Shown: positions 37,229-45,979 of the stretch, in pieces
Layout: the number at the start of each line of letters is the position of its first letter
How positions within the stretch are numbered: the stretch's first letter is position 1
Source: an uncultured Flavobacteriaceae bacterium
GTDB taxonomy: Bacteria > Bacteroidota > Bacteroidia > Flavobacteriales > Flavobacteriaceae
Assembly (NCBI GenBank): GCA_947311635.1
Contig: CAMZLD010000048.1
Span: forward strand, 1-56,577
DNA length: 56,577 nucleotides
Reading direction: 5' to 3'
Made by a program: the position numbers and the translations under genes
The notes under the pieces: generated by a model
Database searches by the model: none
Told to the model about the DNA's origin: nothing
The model's input: only the letters and a program-made list of their open reading frames with translations

Positions 37229-38674
37229 ATGCAAACTAACAAAACAATAGACCCAAAGCTACAAGGCAATACGATTGAGGTAAAAACCAGCAACAAAAAT
37301 TCTAAAAAATTATACCTAGAAAGTTATGGTTGTGCTATGAACATGAGCGATAGCGAAATTGTGGCTTCTATACTTTTAAAAGAAGGCTTTAATACCACAA
37401 ACAATTTAGAAGAAGCAGATTTAGTGCTAGTAAATACTTGTTCTATTCGTGAAAAAGCAGAGCAAACCGTAAGAAAACGTTTAGAAAAATTTAATGCCGT
37501 TAAAAAGAAAAACCCAAGTATGAAAGTAGGCGTTTTAGGCTGTATGGCAGAACGCTTGAAAGAAAAATTTTTAGAAGAAGAAAAAATAGTAGACCTTGTT
37601 GTTGGTCCAGATGCTTACCGTGATTTACCTAACTTAATTAAAGAGGTAGATGCAGGTCGAGATGCTGTAAATGTACTTTTATCTAAAGAAGAAACTTACG
37701 GTGACTTATCGCCTGTACGCCTAGTAGGTAATGGCGTTAGTGCTTTTGTTTCTATAACAAGAGGTTGTGATAATATGTGTACTTTTTGTGTAGTTCCTTT
37801 TACAAGAGGTAGAGAACGTAGCAGAGAACCAAAAAGTATTTTAGCCGAAATACAAAACCTTGCAGACACCAATTATAAAGAAATAACCTTACTTGGTCAA
37901 AATGTTGATAGTTACCTTTGGTATGGTGGCGGATTAAAAAAAGACTTTAAAAATGCTTCTGAAATTGCTAAAGCAACAGCTATCGATTTTGCTAAATTGT
38001 TAGATATGTGCGCAACTAAATTTCCGAAGATACGGTTTCGCTTTTCTACATCCAATCCACAAGATATGCTAGAAGATGTATTTCATGTTATGGCAAAACA
38101 CCCCAATATTTGCAAATACATTCACTTACCTGTACAAAGCGGAAGTACTACTGTTTTAAAACGAATGAACAGACAACATACTAGAGAAGAATATATAGCT
38201 TTGATAGATAAGATTCGAAATATTTTACCAGATTGCTCTATAAGTCAAGATATGATTGCTGGTTTTTGTGGCGAAACTGAAGAAGAACACCAAGAAACAC
38301 TTTCATTAATGGATTACGTAAAATACGATTTTGGTTATATGTATGCCTATTCTGAAAGACCCGGAACACTAGCTGCTAAAAAAATGAAAGACGATGTACC
38401 TTTAGAAACAAAAAAACGCCGTTTACAAGAAATTATCGACAAACAACGCCAACATGGTTTTTACAGAACCAAGCAGTTTGTAGGAAAAACAGTAGAAGTT
38501 TTAATTGAAAGAGCTTCTAAAAAATCGCCATCACAATGGTCTGGCAGAACATCTCAAAACACAGTTGCTGTTTTTGAAAAAGAACACTATAAAATTGGTG
38601 ATTTGGTACTTGTTAAAATAAATGATTGCACCAGCGCTACATTAATTGGTAAAGCCATTGGTTTTGCGCACTAA
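37229..38674 (+). CDS. miaB: tRNA-2-methylthio-N6-dimethylallyladenosine synthase
   Basis: Radical SAM methylthiotransferase acting on A37 of tRNAs that read UNN codons. N-terminal UPF0004 domain with three cluster cysteines (SYGCAMN, NTCSIREKA, LGCMAERLK), the radical SAM CxxxCxxC as RGCDNMCTFCVVPF, and a C-terminal TRAM domain (KTVEVLIERASK). At 481 residues it is slightly long because of a charged N-terminal extension of about 25 residues. First gene of an apparent operon with a sigma-54 activator 13 bp downstream. Confidence 0.96.
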   Translation: MQTNKTIDPKLQGNTIEVKTSNKNSKKLYLESYGCAMNMSDSEIVASILLKEGFNTTNNLEEADLVLVNTCSIREKAEQTVRKRLEKFNAVKKKNPSMKVGVLGCMAERLKEKFLEEEKIVDLVVGPDAYRDLPNLIKEVDAGRDAVNVLLSKEETYGDLSPVRLVGNGVSAFVSITRGCDNMCTFCVVPFTRGRERSREPKSILAEIQNLADTNYKEITLLGQNVDSYLWYGGGLKKDFKNASEIAKATAIDFAKLLDMCATKFPKIRFRFSTSNPQDMLEDVFHVMAKHPNICKYIHLPVQSGSTTVLKRMNRQHTREEYIALIDKIRNILPDCSISQDMIAGFCGETEEEHQETLSLMDYVKYDFGYMYAYSERPGTLAAKKMKDDVPLETKKRRLQEIIDKQRQHGFYRTKQFVGKTVEVLIERASKKSPSQWSGRTSQNTVAVFEKEHYKIGDLVLVKINDCTSATLIGKAIGFAH

Positions 38675-38687
38675 TTTGAATTAAAAA

Positions 38688-39932
38688 ATGGAAAACTTAC
38701 AAACCATCAAACAACGCTTCGGTATTATAGGAAACGATGCTGCTTTAAATAGATCTATTTCTAAAGCCATACGTGTTGCACCTACAGATATTTCTGTTTT
38801 GGTAACCGGTAAAAGTGGTGTTGGTAAAGAAACTATTCCGAAGATTATACATGCTTTATCACACAGAAAACACGCAAAATATATTGCCGTAAATTGTGGT
38901 GCTATACCAGAAGGTACTATTGATAGTGAACTTTTTGGACATGAAAAAGGTGCTTTTACTGGCGCCACACAAACAAGAAAGGGCTATTTTGAAGTAGCAG
39001 ATGGCGGTACTATTTTTTTAGATGAAGTTGGTGAATTACCTTTAACAACACAAGTGCGTTTATTACGTGTTTTAGAAAACGGCGAATTTATGAAAGTAGG
39101 TTCTTCTCAAGTACAAAAAACAAATGTGCGTATTGTAGCCGCCACCAACCTTCCTATGCACCAAGCAATTAAAGATGGTAAATTTAGAGAAGATTTGTAT
39201 TACAGGCTCTCAACCATAGAGATTCACTTACCAGCTTTAAAAGAAAGAAAAGAAGACATCCATTTATTATTTCGAAAATTTGCTTCAGATTTTGCTCAAA
39301 AATACGGCATGCCAACCGTAAGATTAACAGAACAAGCTGTGCAATTACTTAATAACTACCATTTTCCAGGAAATATTAGGCAACTAAAAAATATTGCAGA
39401 ACAAATTTCTGTCATTGAAGAAGAACGTACAATTAGTGCAGAAAAATTAGCAAGTTACTTGCCAAAATACAACAGCAATCTTCCATCTATAATAGAAGAC
39501 CCTAAAAATAAAAGTGATTTTTCTAATGAACGAGAAATTATGTACAAAGTTTTGTTTGATATGCGCAATGACATTAATGATTTAAAGCAGCTTACTTTAG
39601 AATTAATGAAAAACGGCAACAGTACTTCGGTACAAGAAAACAACCATCAACTTATCGAAAAAATTTACCGAGAAGAACCTGTTTCCGAAGAAAAAACTAC
39701 AACACCCAAAGTAGAAGTTCTTCGATTTAAAGAAGAAAATTATCAAAAAAATCAAGATTATAATTATATTGAAACCATAGAAGCAGACGAAAGCTTGTCA
39801 TTGCAAGAAAAAGAAGTAGAAATGATTAAAAAATCTTTAGAAAGAAACCAAGGAAAACGTAAATTAGCAGCAAAAGAATTGGGTATTTCTGAAAGAACCT
39901 TATATAGAAAAATTAAACAATACGATTTATAA
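38688..39932 (+). CDS. Sigma-54-dependent transcriptional activator
   Basis: 414 residues. The AAA+ domain (about 10-245) has Walker A GKSGVGKE, the sigma-54-contacting GAFTGA loop at about residues 88-93, Walker B TIFLDEVGE, and ATNLPMHQAI. A Fis-type helix-turn-helix closes the protein (RKLAAKELGISERTLYRKIKQ). There is no N-terminal receiver or GAF sensor, so activity is probably controlled by expression or partner binding. The middle (265-370) is a low-similarity acidic linker. Operon with miaB upstream and lptE/secG downstream. Targets are unknown; the groES element nearby is a candidate. Confidence 0.93.
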   Translation: MENLQTIKQRFGIIGNDAALNRSISKAIRVAPTDISVLVTGKSGVGKETIPKIIHALSHRKHAKYIAVNCGAIPEGTIDSELFGHEKGAFTGATQTRKGYFEVADGGTIFLDEVGELPLTTQVRLLRVLENGEFMKVGSSQVQKTNVRIVAATNLPMHQAIKDGKFREDLYYRLSTIEIHLPALKERKEDIHLLFRKFASDFAQKYGMPTVRLTEQAVQLLNNYHFPGNIRQLKNIAEQISVIEEERTISAEKLASYLPKYNSNLPSIIEDPKNKSDFSNEREIMYKVLFDMRNDINDLKQLTLELMKNGNSTSVQENNHQLIEKIYREEPVSEEKTTTPKVEVLRFKEENYQKNQDYNYIETIEADESLSLQEKEVEMIKKSLERNQGKRKLAAKELGISERTLYRKIKQYDL

Positions 39933-39937
39933 CGCAT

Positions 39938-40129
39938 ATGAAAGCAATAGAAATATTTAAAATTCGAAAAAGGTTTACCATGAATAGCTCAGAAAAAATT
40001 AGAGCAGAAGCAGAAACCTTAATTAACGAAAAACACTATCAAGGCTATCGCTTAATAACTGCATCTTTCACCATAGAAGGTGGTTATTTTTATGCTTTCA
40101 TTACAATGAAAAAACCGAATACCTACTAA
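39938..40129 (+). CDS. Small protein in the miaB-secG operon (DUF4177-like?)
   Basis: 63 residues from the first ATG; a second ATG 14 codons in (39980) is preceded by AAAAAGG and gives 49 residues, EKIRAEAETLINEKHYQGYRL then a strand-rich tail (GGYFYAFITMKK). The helix-then-two-strands pattern recalls DUF4177-type small proteins, a weak match. It fits tightly between its neighbours (5 bp after the activator, 2 bp before lptE), which supports a real gene. Function unknown. Confidence 0.6.
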   Translation: MKAIEIFKIRKRFTMNSSEKIRAEAETLINEKHYQGYRLITASFTIEGGYFYAFITMKKPNTY

Positions 40130-40131
40130 CT

Positions 40132-40632
40132 ATGAAATTAAGAAATATACTTTTTCTACTTCTCATTAGTTTAAGCTTTCAACGTTGCGGTATTTACTCA
40201 TTTACTGGCGGAAATGTAGGTGATGCCAAAACCATTAAAGTAGCTTACTTTGAAAATAATGCCGTCTTGGTAGAGCCATCTCTAAGTCAAAAATTCACCA
40301 TTGCTTTGCAAGATTTATTTACAAGTCAGACAAATTTAACATTGGTAAATGCTGATGCCGATTTGACTTTTGAAGGTGAAATTGTAGAATATCGTATCAA
40401 CCCAATGACTGCTACAGCTAGCCAACAAGCCGCTCAAAACAGGTTAACTATTGGCATTAATGTGCGTTTTTTTAATCGCTTAAAAGAAGAAGATAATTTT
40501 GAGCGCAAATTTTCTTTTTACTATGATTTTGATGCAGATGCAAATACCAATGCTATATTAGATGACGCATTTGAAACCATTTTTGAACGCATAAATCAAG
40601 ATATTTTTAACGCGTCTGTTGCTAAATGGTAA
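40132..40632 (+). CDS. lptE: LptE-family LPS-assembly lipoprotein
   Basis: 166 residues with signal and lipobox (SLSFQRC at about residue 19), followed by GIYSFTGGNVGDAKTIKVAYFENNA, shortened here to CGIYSFTGGN. This is characteristic of LptE proteins, which plug LptD at the outer membrane for lipopolysaccharide delivery. Segments of alternating polarity (LTFEGEIVEYRINP, RLTIGINVRFFN) fit the known fold. Part of the operon running to secG. Confidence 0.88.
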   Translation: MKLRNILFLLLISLSFQRCGIYSFTGGNVGDAKTIKVAYFENNAVLVEPSLSQKFTIALQDLFTSQTNLTLVNADADLTFEGEIVEYRINPMTATASQQAAQNRLTIGINVRFFNRLKEEDNFERKFSFYYDFDADANTNAILDDAFETIFERINQDIFNASVAKW

Positions 40633-40639
40633 ATACAAA

Positions 40640-41395
40640 ATGAAAAAAGCCGATTACACATACTTATTACAACATCCGCAGCAAGTTTCTAATGCAAAAA
40701 CTGCTGAATTAAAAACCATCATCCTTAATTTCCCTTATTTTCAATCTGCAAGAGCTTTATATTTAAAAGGATTAAAACAACAAGAAAGTTTTCAATACAA
40801 TAACGAATTAAAAAAAACAGCAGCCTACACTACAAACCGAACATTGTTATTTGAGTTTATCACTTCAAAAGCATTTGATAAAGAACCAATACCAACAGAA
40901 AAAATACTTTCAGAAATTGAAGTTGTAGATGCGCAAGTTATTAAAGCATTACATCAAGAAATTAACAAGCAACACCCTTCTGAAATTGCTTTAAATCAAC
41001 TGCAAAATACCCTTGAAATAAACAAGCCCCTACCGTTTAAACCAAACGAAACACATTCTTTTAATGAATGGTTACAAATCATAAAAATTTCACCCATTGA
41101 ACGGGTAACTGACAATAGCACCAAAAAATTAAATTTAATTGATAAATTTATTGAAAACAAGCCACGCATTACAGCTGTTAAAAAAACTGCTGACTCAACC
41201 GTTCTAAAAAATCAAAAAAACACACTTGATAACGCCCTTATGACAGAAACTTTAGCAAAAGTTTATGTTGCGCAACAAAAGTTTGAAAATGCCATAACTG
41301 CATATCGAATTTTAAGTTTGAAATATCCAGAAAAAAGTGGTTTCTTTGCAGACCAAATTAAAGCAATACAATTATTACAAAAAAATAAAGCATGA
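40640..41395 (+). CDS. TPR-like protein of unknown function
   Basis: 251 residues from the ATG at 40640; the track start (TTG, seven codons earlier) overlaps lptE and is less likely. Helical and soluble, with no signal peptide. The C-terminal 50 residues form a tetratricopeptide-like helix pair (ETLAKVYVAQQKFENAITAY). The N-terminal part carries FPYFQSARALYLKGL, seen in Bacteroidota proteins next to secG. Its stop overlaps secG by 4 bp, so translation is coupled. Confidence 0.75.
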   Translation: MKKADYTYLLQHPQQVSNAKTAELKTIILNFPYFQSARALYLKGLKQQESFQYNNELKKTAAYTTNRTLLFEFITSKAFDKEPIPTEKILSEIEVVDAQVIKALHQEINKQHPSEIALNQLQNTLEINKPLPFKPNETHSFNEWLQIIKISPIERVTDNSTKKLNLIDKFIENKPRITAVKKTADSTVLKNQKNTLDNALMTETLAKVYVAQQKFENAITAYRILSLKYPEKSGFFADQIKAIQLLQKNKA

Positions 41396-41763
41396 GTTAT
41401 ACACTGTTTCTAATCGTTATCATGATTATCGCATTATTGTTAATCTTAATTATTATGGTTCAAAATCCAAAAGGAGGAGGACTTGCATCTTCATTTGGTG
41501 GTGGTGGAACACAAAGTTTAGGTGGTGTTCAAAACACCAATAACTTTTTAGACAAAAGTACTTGGTATTTAGCCGGAGCATTAATGTTAATGATTTTATT
41601 ATCTAACTTTGTTGCGCCAAATAAAAATGCTATTAATACAAATTCTCAAATTGAGAATACTATTAACGATAGAGAAATACAAGAACCTGTACCAACAGAA
41701 AGTACACAACCAACATCTTCTGACACAAAAGAAGAAAAGGGTGCCGAAAATAACGGTAACTAA
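41392..41763 (+). CDS. secG: Preprotein translocase subunit SecG
   Basis: 123 residues with two membrane helices: YTLFLIVIMIIALLLILIIM and STWYLAGALMLMILLSNF, separated by the conserved VQNPKGGGLASSFGGG loop. Stimulates SecYEG protein translocation. The C-terminal tail (about 40 residues) is acidic and Thr/Ser-rich, longer than in most SecG. Last gene of the miaB operon, with a terminator 20 bp after the stop. Confidence 0.95.
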   Translation: MSYTLFLIVIMIIALLLILIIMVQNPKGGGLASSFGGGGTQSLGGVQNTNNFLDKSTWYLAGALMLMILLSNFVAPNKNAINTNSQIENTINDREIQEPVPTESTQPTSSDTKEEKGAENNGN

Positions 41764-41780
41764 GTACATATCCACAAAAT

Positions 41781-41817
41781 AAAAAATGCCAACGTAAATG
41801 ACACGTTGGCATTTTTT
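41781..41817. terminator. Terminator of the miaB-secG operon
   Basis: AAAAAATGCCAACGT-AAATGAC-ACGTTGGCATTTTTT: a 13-bp-class stem with a short loop and T-tract on the plus strand. Confidence 0.9.
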
Positions 41818-41843
41818 ATTTCAATTTGTCAGTAAAATGATAA

Positions 41844-41858
41844 TGGCACAATTTCTGA
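41844..41858 (+). promoter_or_regulatory. Sigma-54-like element upstream of groES
   Basis: TGGCAC-AATTT-CTGA has GG and GA at the 10-base spacing of a sigma-54 -24/-12 promoter (consensus TGGCAC-N5-TTGC), but GA replaces GC at -12. A GTCAG/CTGAC inverted pair (41828 and 41855) surrounds it, so it could instead be part of a repressor site. It lies 40 bases upstream of the groES ATG. Confidence 0.4.
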
Positions 41859-41897
41859 CTATAAAAAGCAAACAAATCAAATTAAAATTTTTCAATT

Positions 41898-42173
41898 ATG
41901 GCATTAAAAATAAAACCTCTAGCAGACAGAGTGCTTGTAGCTCCAGCTGCAGCAGAAACTAAAACCGCTTCTGGCATTATCATACCAGACAATGCAAAAG
42001 AAAAGCCACAAAAAGGTATAGTAAAAGCAGTAGGAAAAGGCACAAAAGACGAACCTATGACCGTTAAAGTAGGCGACACAGTTTTGTATAGCAAATATGG
42101 TGGCACCGAATTAAAATTAGACGGAAAAGACTATTTAATGATGCGAGAAAGCGATATTTTGGCCATTGTTTAA
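41898..42173 (+). CDS. groES: Co-chaperonin GroES
   Basis: 91 residues. Caps the GroEL cavity during ATP-driven folding. N-terminal [10 protein letters not shown], the mobile loop with [18 protein letters not shown], and C-terminal [13 protein letters not shown]. No CIRCE element is seen upstream. First gene of the groES-groEL pair, 85 bp before groEL. Confidence 0.97.
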   Translation: MALKIKPLADRVLVAPAAAETKTASGIIIPDNAKEKPQKGIVKAVGKGTKDEPMTVKVGDTVLYSKYGGTELKLDGKDYLMMRESDILAIV

Positions 42174-42240
42174 GGCAATAACCATCGTTTCAGAATAAAA
42201 AGAACAATCATTCACTATGTTCCTGTCTTTTCAGGAGTAA

Positions 42241-43893
<1,653 letters not shown>

Positions 43894-43907
43894 ATTTTTA
43901 CTATAAC

Positions 43908-43938
43908 AAAAAAGCCAGCTTTATGCTGGCTTTTTTTT
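43908..43938. terminator. Bidirectional terminator after groEL
   Basis: AAAAAAGCCAGC-TTTAT-GCTGGCTTTTTTTT, 14 bp after the groEL stop and 5 bp before the stop of the convergent lipoprotein gene. Confidence 0.9.
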
Positions 43939-43942
43939 ATTA

Positions 43943-44173
43943 TTAAGGTTGCTTTTTTTTAGCAACTTTTTTTAAATCCATTTTACAAACAGGACAAGTA
44001 CCTTTATCCTTATAGGTTTTTTCACCCTCACATTTCATTGGACATTGATACTCCTGATGTGCTACAACTTTTGTAGTTGTTGCTTTTGTTGTTGTTTTTT
44101 CATCTTTCTTACAAGCAGTAAATAAAACACTTACAACAAAAACTAAAGCAATTGTTTTTAGTATATTCTTCAT
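43943..44173 (-). CDS. Small lipoprotein with heavy-metal-binding domain
   Basis: 76 residues. Lipoprotein signal with lipobox LFTAC at about residue 21, a Thr/Lys-rich linker, then a single metal-binding motif (YQCPMKCEGEKTY and CPVCKMDL) of the HMBD/YHS-like class found in Cu/Ag-handling proteins. Periplasm-facing. A TAGCTTTG box 27 bases upstream of the ATG fits the promoter pattern. No efflux genes are adjacent, so the metal and role are uncertain. Confidence 0.8.
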   Translation of the reverse strand: MKNILKTIALVFVVSVLFTACKKDEKTTTKATTTKVVAHQEYQCPMKCEGEKTYKDKGTCPVCKMDLKKVAKKKQP

Positions 44174-44220
44174 TATTTTTATATTAAATTGTTTAAAAGC
44201 AAAGCTACTAAAAAAAATAA

Positions 44221-44643
44221 TTACTTTCTATTATAATAAAAAGCGGGTATTAACAACAACACAAATAAAGGGTGAATGATAAACCTACGTAAATAAAAAA
44301 TCAATAAATATCCATGATGCACTCTATAATACAAAGCCACCAAAAATGAAATACTTAAAATAAAAAACATGAAGCCATAAAAAAACAAACTAAACTTGAG
44401 TATTGATTTCTTCTGAAATAAAACATAAATTATTGCCAAAGAAATTACAGCATTTAATAGATAACGAAAAAAATAATGCAACATTAATTTTGGTATTCTA
44501 AAAGGCGGAAAATCTTTTAACAAATAATCATTTTGAAAATATTCAATAAACGGATCATAAAATAAATCCTTTGCAAAAGCTCTAACCAAAATCAAAGCAA
44601 AAAACAAACTGCTTGCAATAATAATTTTAGTATTTCTACGCAT
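44221..44643 (-). CDS. Exosortase F system-associated membrane protein
   Basis: 140 residues with about four membrane segments and a conserved-looking start, FAKDLFYDPFIEYFQNDYL, then FPPFRIPKLMLHYFFRYLLNA. This matches my memory of the protein always found next to XrtF in Bacteroidota. The start overlaps the xrtF end by 8 bp, implying coupled translation. Its role beside the exosortase is not established. Confidence 0.85.
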   Translation of the reverse strand: MRRNTKIIIASSLFFALILVRAFAKDLFYDPFIEYFQNDYLLKDFPPFRIPKLMLHYFFRYLLNAVISLAIIYVLFQKKSILKFSLFFYGFMFFILSISFLVALYYRVHHGYLLIFYLRRFIIHPLFVLLLIPAFYYNRK

Positions 44644-45181
44644 TATTTTTACTGTGTTTAGAAAATTTTCGAACCCAAATAACCCATAATAAAAATGTAA
44701 TTCCGTAAATAATTGCAGGAAAAACTAATTTATGCAATACAGATTGATACTCTGGGTATTTATATAGAAAAAGAGAAAGCAAAACAATTCTAACAATATT
44801 TACTAAATATATAATAAAGCTTCCGAAGATTGCAAACAAAAACGTTGTTAGTGCTTTTCCAGAAAATGCTATAATAAAAGATATAAACAAAATAATAATA
44901 CTAAAACCATTACAGCCTTCTATTACTTTTGCCGTTAATTGATTACCAACATAAATATCAACCGCCAATTCTTTATCATATTGTTTTACATTTAAATGAT
45001 ATCCTAAAAATTGCGCTAGTGATTGAGAATGCTGCGCAACCGTCTTAGTAATTGGAGCGCAAGAAAAAGGAACAACTTTTACTTGCGTTTTTTTAAGATA
45101 AACCGCATATAAAGCAAACAATAAGAAGTAGGTAACAAAAAATTTTATTAAAAATAAAATGATTGGCTTTTGTTGTTTCAT
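44636..45181 (-). CDS. xrtF: Exosortase family protein XrtF
   Basis: 181 residues from the ATG at 45181; the track start, 17 codons upstream, overlaps the divergent gene's region and is rejected. About five to six membrane helices. The proposed exosortase catalytic residues are all present: Cys90 (VIEGCNGFSI), Arg131 (NIVRIV) and His150 (VLHKLVFPA). Exosortases are thought to process proteins with a C-terminal sorting signal. No protein in this window shows such a signal. Operon with its associated protein. Confidence 0.88.
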   Translation of the reverse strand: MKQQKPIILFLIKFFVTYFLLFALYAVYLKKTQVKVVPFSCAPITKTVAQHSQSLAQFLGYHLNVKQYDKELAVDIYVGNQLTAKVIEGCNGFSIIILFISFIIAFSGKALTTFLFAIFGSFIIYLVNIVRIVLLSLFLYKYPEYQSVLHKLVFPAIIYGITFLLWVIWVRKFSKHSKNNA

Positions 45182-45200
45182 AAGTAAGTGGTTACTTTTG
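45169..45200 (+). promoter_or_regulatory. Candidate promoter of the GAF-domain gene
   Basis: TTTG, 20-base spacer, TACTTTTG, 30 bases before the ATG at 45231. The -33 element lies inside the first codons of the divergent xrtF. Confidence 0.5.
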
Positions 45201-45208
45201 TTGTTTGT

Positions 45209-45216
45209 CAAAAATA
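45209..45216 (-). promoter_or_regulatory. Candidate -7 box of xrtF
   Basis: TATTTTTG on the minus strand, 27 bases upstream of the xrtF ATG, matching TAnnTTTG; no clear -33 TTTG at usual spacing. Confidence 0.35.
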
Positions 45217-45230
45217 CAAATAAAAAGCTC

Positions 45231-45692
45231 ATGCATCAGCATCAAAATAAAATTGACTCCATTTTCAAGAAAGATCTTTCGGTAGAAGACACTTTACAAG
45301 CGGTTTGTAATTATTTACAAAGATCAGTTCCTAACTATGATTGGGTAGGGTTTTACTTTAAAAATGGCAACAAAGCAGAATTAAAATTAGCACAATTTAC
45401 AGGCAAACCCACAGAACATATTATTATTCCCTTCGGAAAAGGAATTTGCGGGCAAGTAGCTGTTAGCAATCAAAAATTTGTAGTAGCAGATGTTACTGCA
45501 GAAGATAATTATATTTCGTGTGGCTTAGATGTAAAAAGTGAAATAGTAATCCCTATTTTTAAAAACGGAGAAAACATTGGGCAAATAGATATTGACTCAC
45601 ATACACGCAATGCATTTACAAAAAAAGATGTGCTTTTTTTAGAAAAATTATGCTCTAAAATTGAATTCTTTCTTTTGAATACAGCTAAGTAA
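45231..45692 (+). CDS. GAF-domain protein, free methionine-(R)-sulfoxide reductase-like
   Basis: 153 residues from the ATG at 45231; the track's first 24 codons overlap xrtF and look non-coding. A single GAF domain resembling fRMsr enzymes: VGFYFKNGNKAEL, QFTGKPTEHIIIPFGKGICG, NYISCGLDVKSEIVIPI. The family's Cys at ICG (Cys73) and SCG (Cys97) are kept, while the third Cys, normally before the RIPFG stretch, is replaced (TEHII). It could be a reductase with altered chemistry or a small-molecule sensor. Divergent from xrtF. Confidence 0.75.
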   Translation: MHQHQNKIDSIFKKDLSVEDTLQAVCNYLQRSVPNYDWVGFYFKNGNKAELKLAQFTGKPTEHIIIPFGKGICGQVAVSNQKFVVADVTAEDNYISCGLDVKSEIVIPIFKNGENIGQIDIDSHTRNAFTKKDVLFLEKLCSKIEFFLLNTAK

Positions 45693-45717
45693 TTGATTTT
45701 TAATAAATTAATCACTT

Positions 45718-45873
45718 ATGTTTGATGATTTATTAATCCCTCTAAAGACGAAAAATAAACAAACCCATTCTCAAGTTGCTTATTAAAGCAACAAATTACA
45801 GGCCATTCAAAAAGATGGGCTCATTAGTAAATTTTTTAACTGGTTACACGTTTTCTTAGAAAATGCTGAATAA
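45718..45873 (+). pseudogene. Possible decayed short ORF upstream of purH
   Basis: Starting MFDDLLIPLKTKNKQTHSQ, one in-frame stop occurs after 22 codons, then the frame continues through KLQAIQKDGLISKFFNWLH to a second stop. The composition after the stop looks protein-like, but no family is recognised. It could equally be chance. The rest of the 287-base gap holds the purH promoter. Confidence 0.25.
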
Positions 45874-45921
45874 GCTTTGTCTAAAAAATTGTTAATTACT
45901 ACCTCATTTTGTTATTATCTT

Positions 45922-45955
45922 TTTGAAGCAGATGAAATGAGTTTTAGTAGCTTTG
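45922..45955 (+). promoter_or_regulatory. purH promoter
   Basis: TTTG, 22-base spacer, TAGCTTTG (matches TAnnTTTG), 24 bases before the purH ATG. Confidence 0.6.
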
Positions 45956-45979
45956 TGTCAAATCTTTCAAACAACATAA

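Noticed and set aside
41828-41859. CIRCE (HrcA) operator upstream of groES
   Set aside because: The CIRCE arms TTAGCACTC and GAGTGCTAA are not present.
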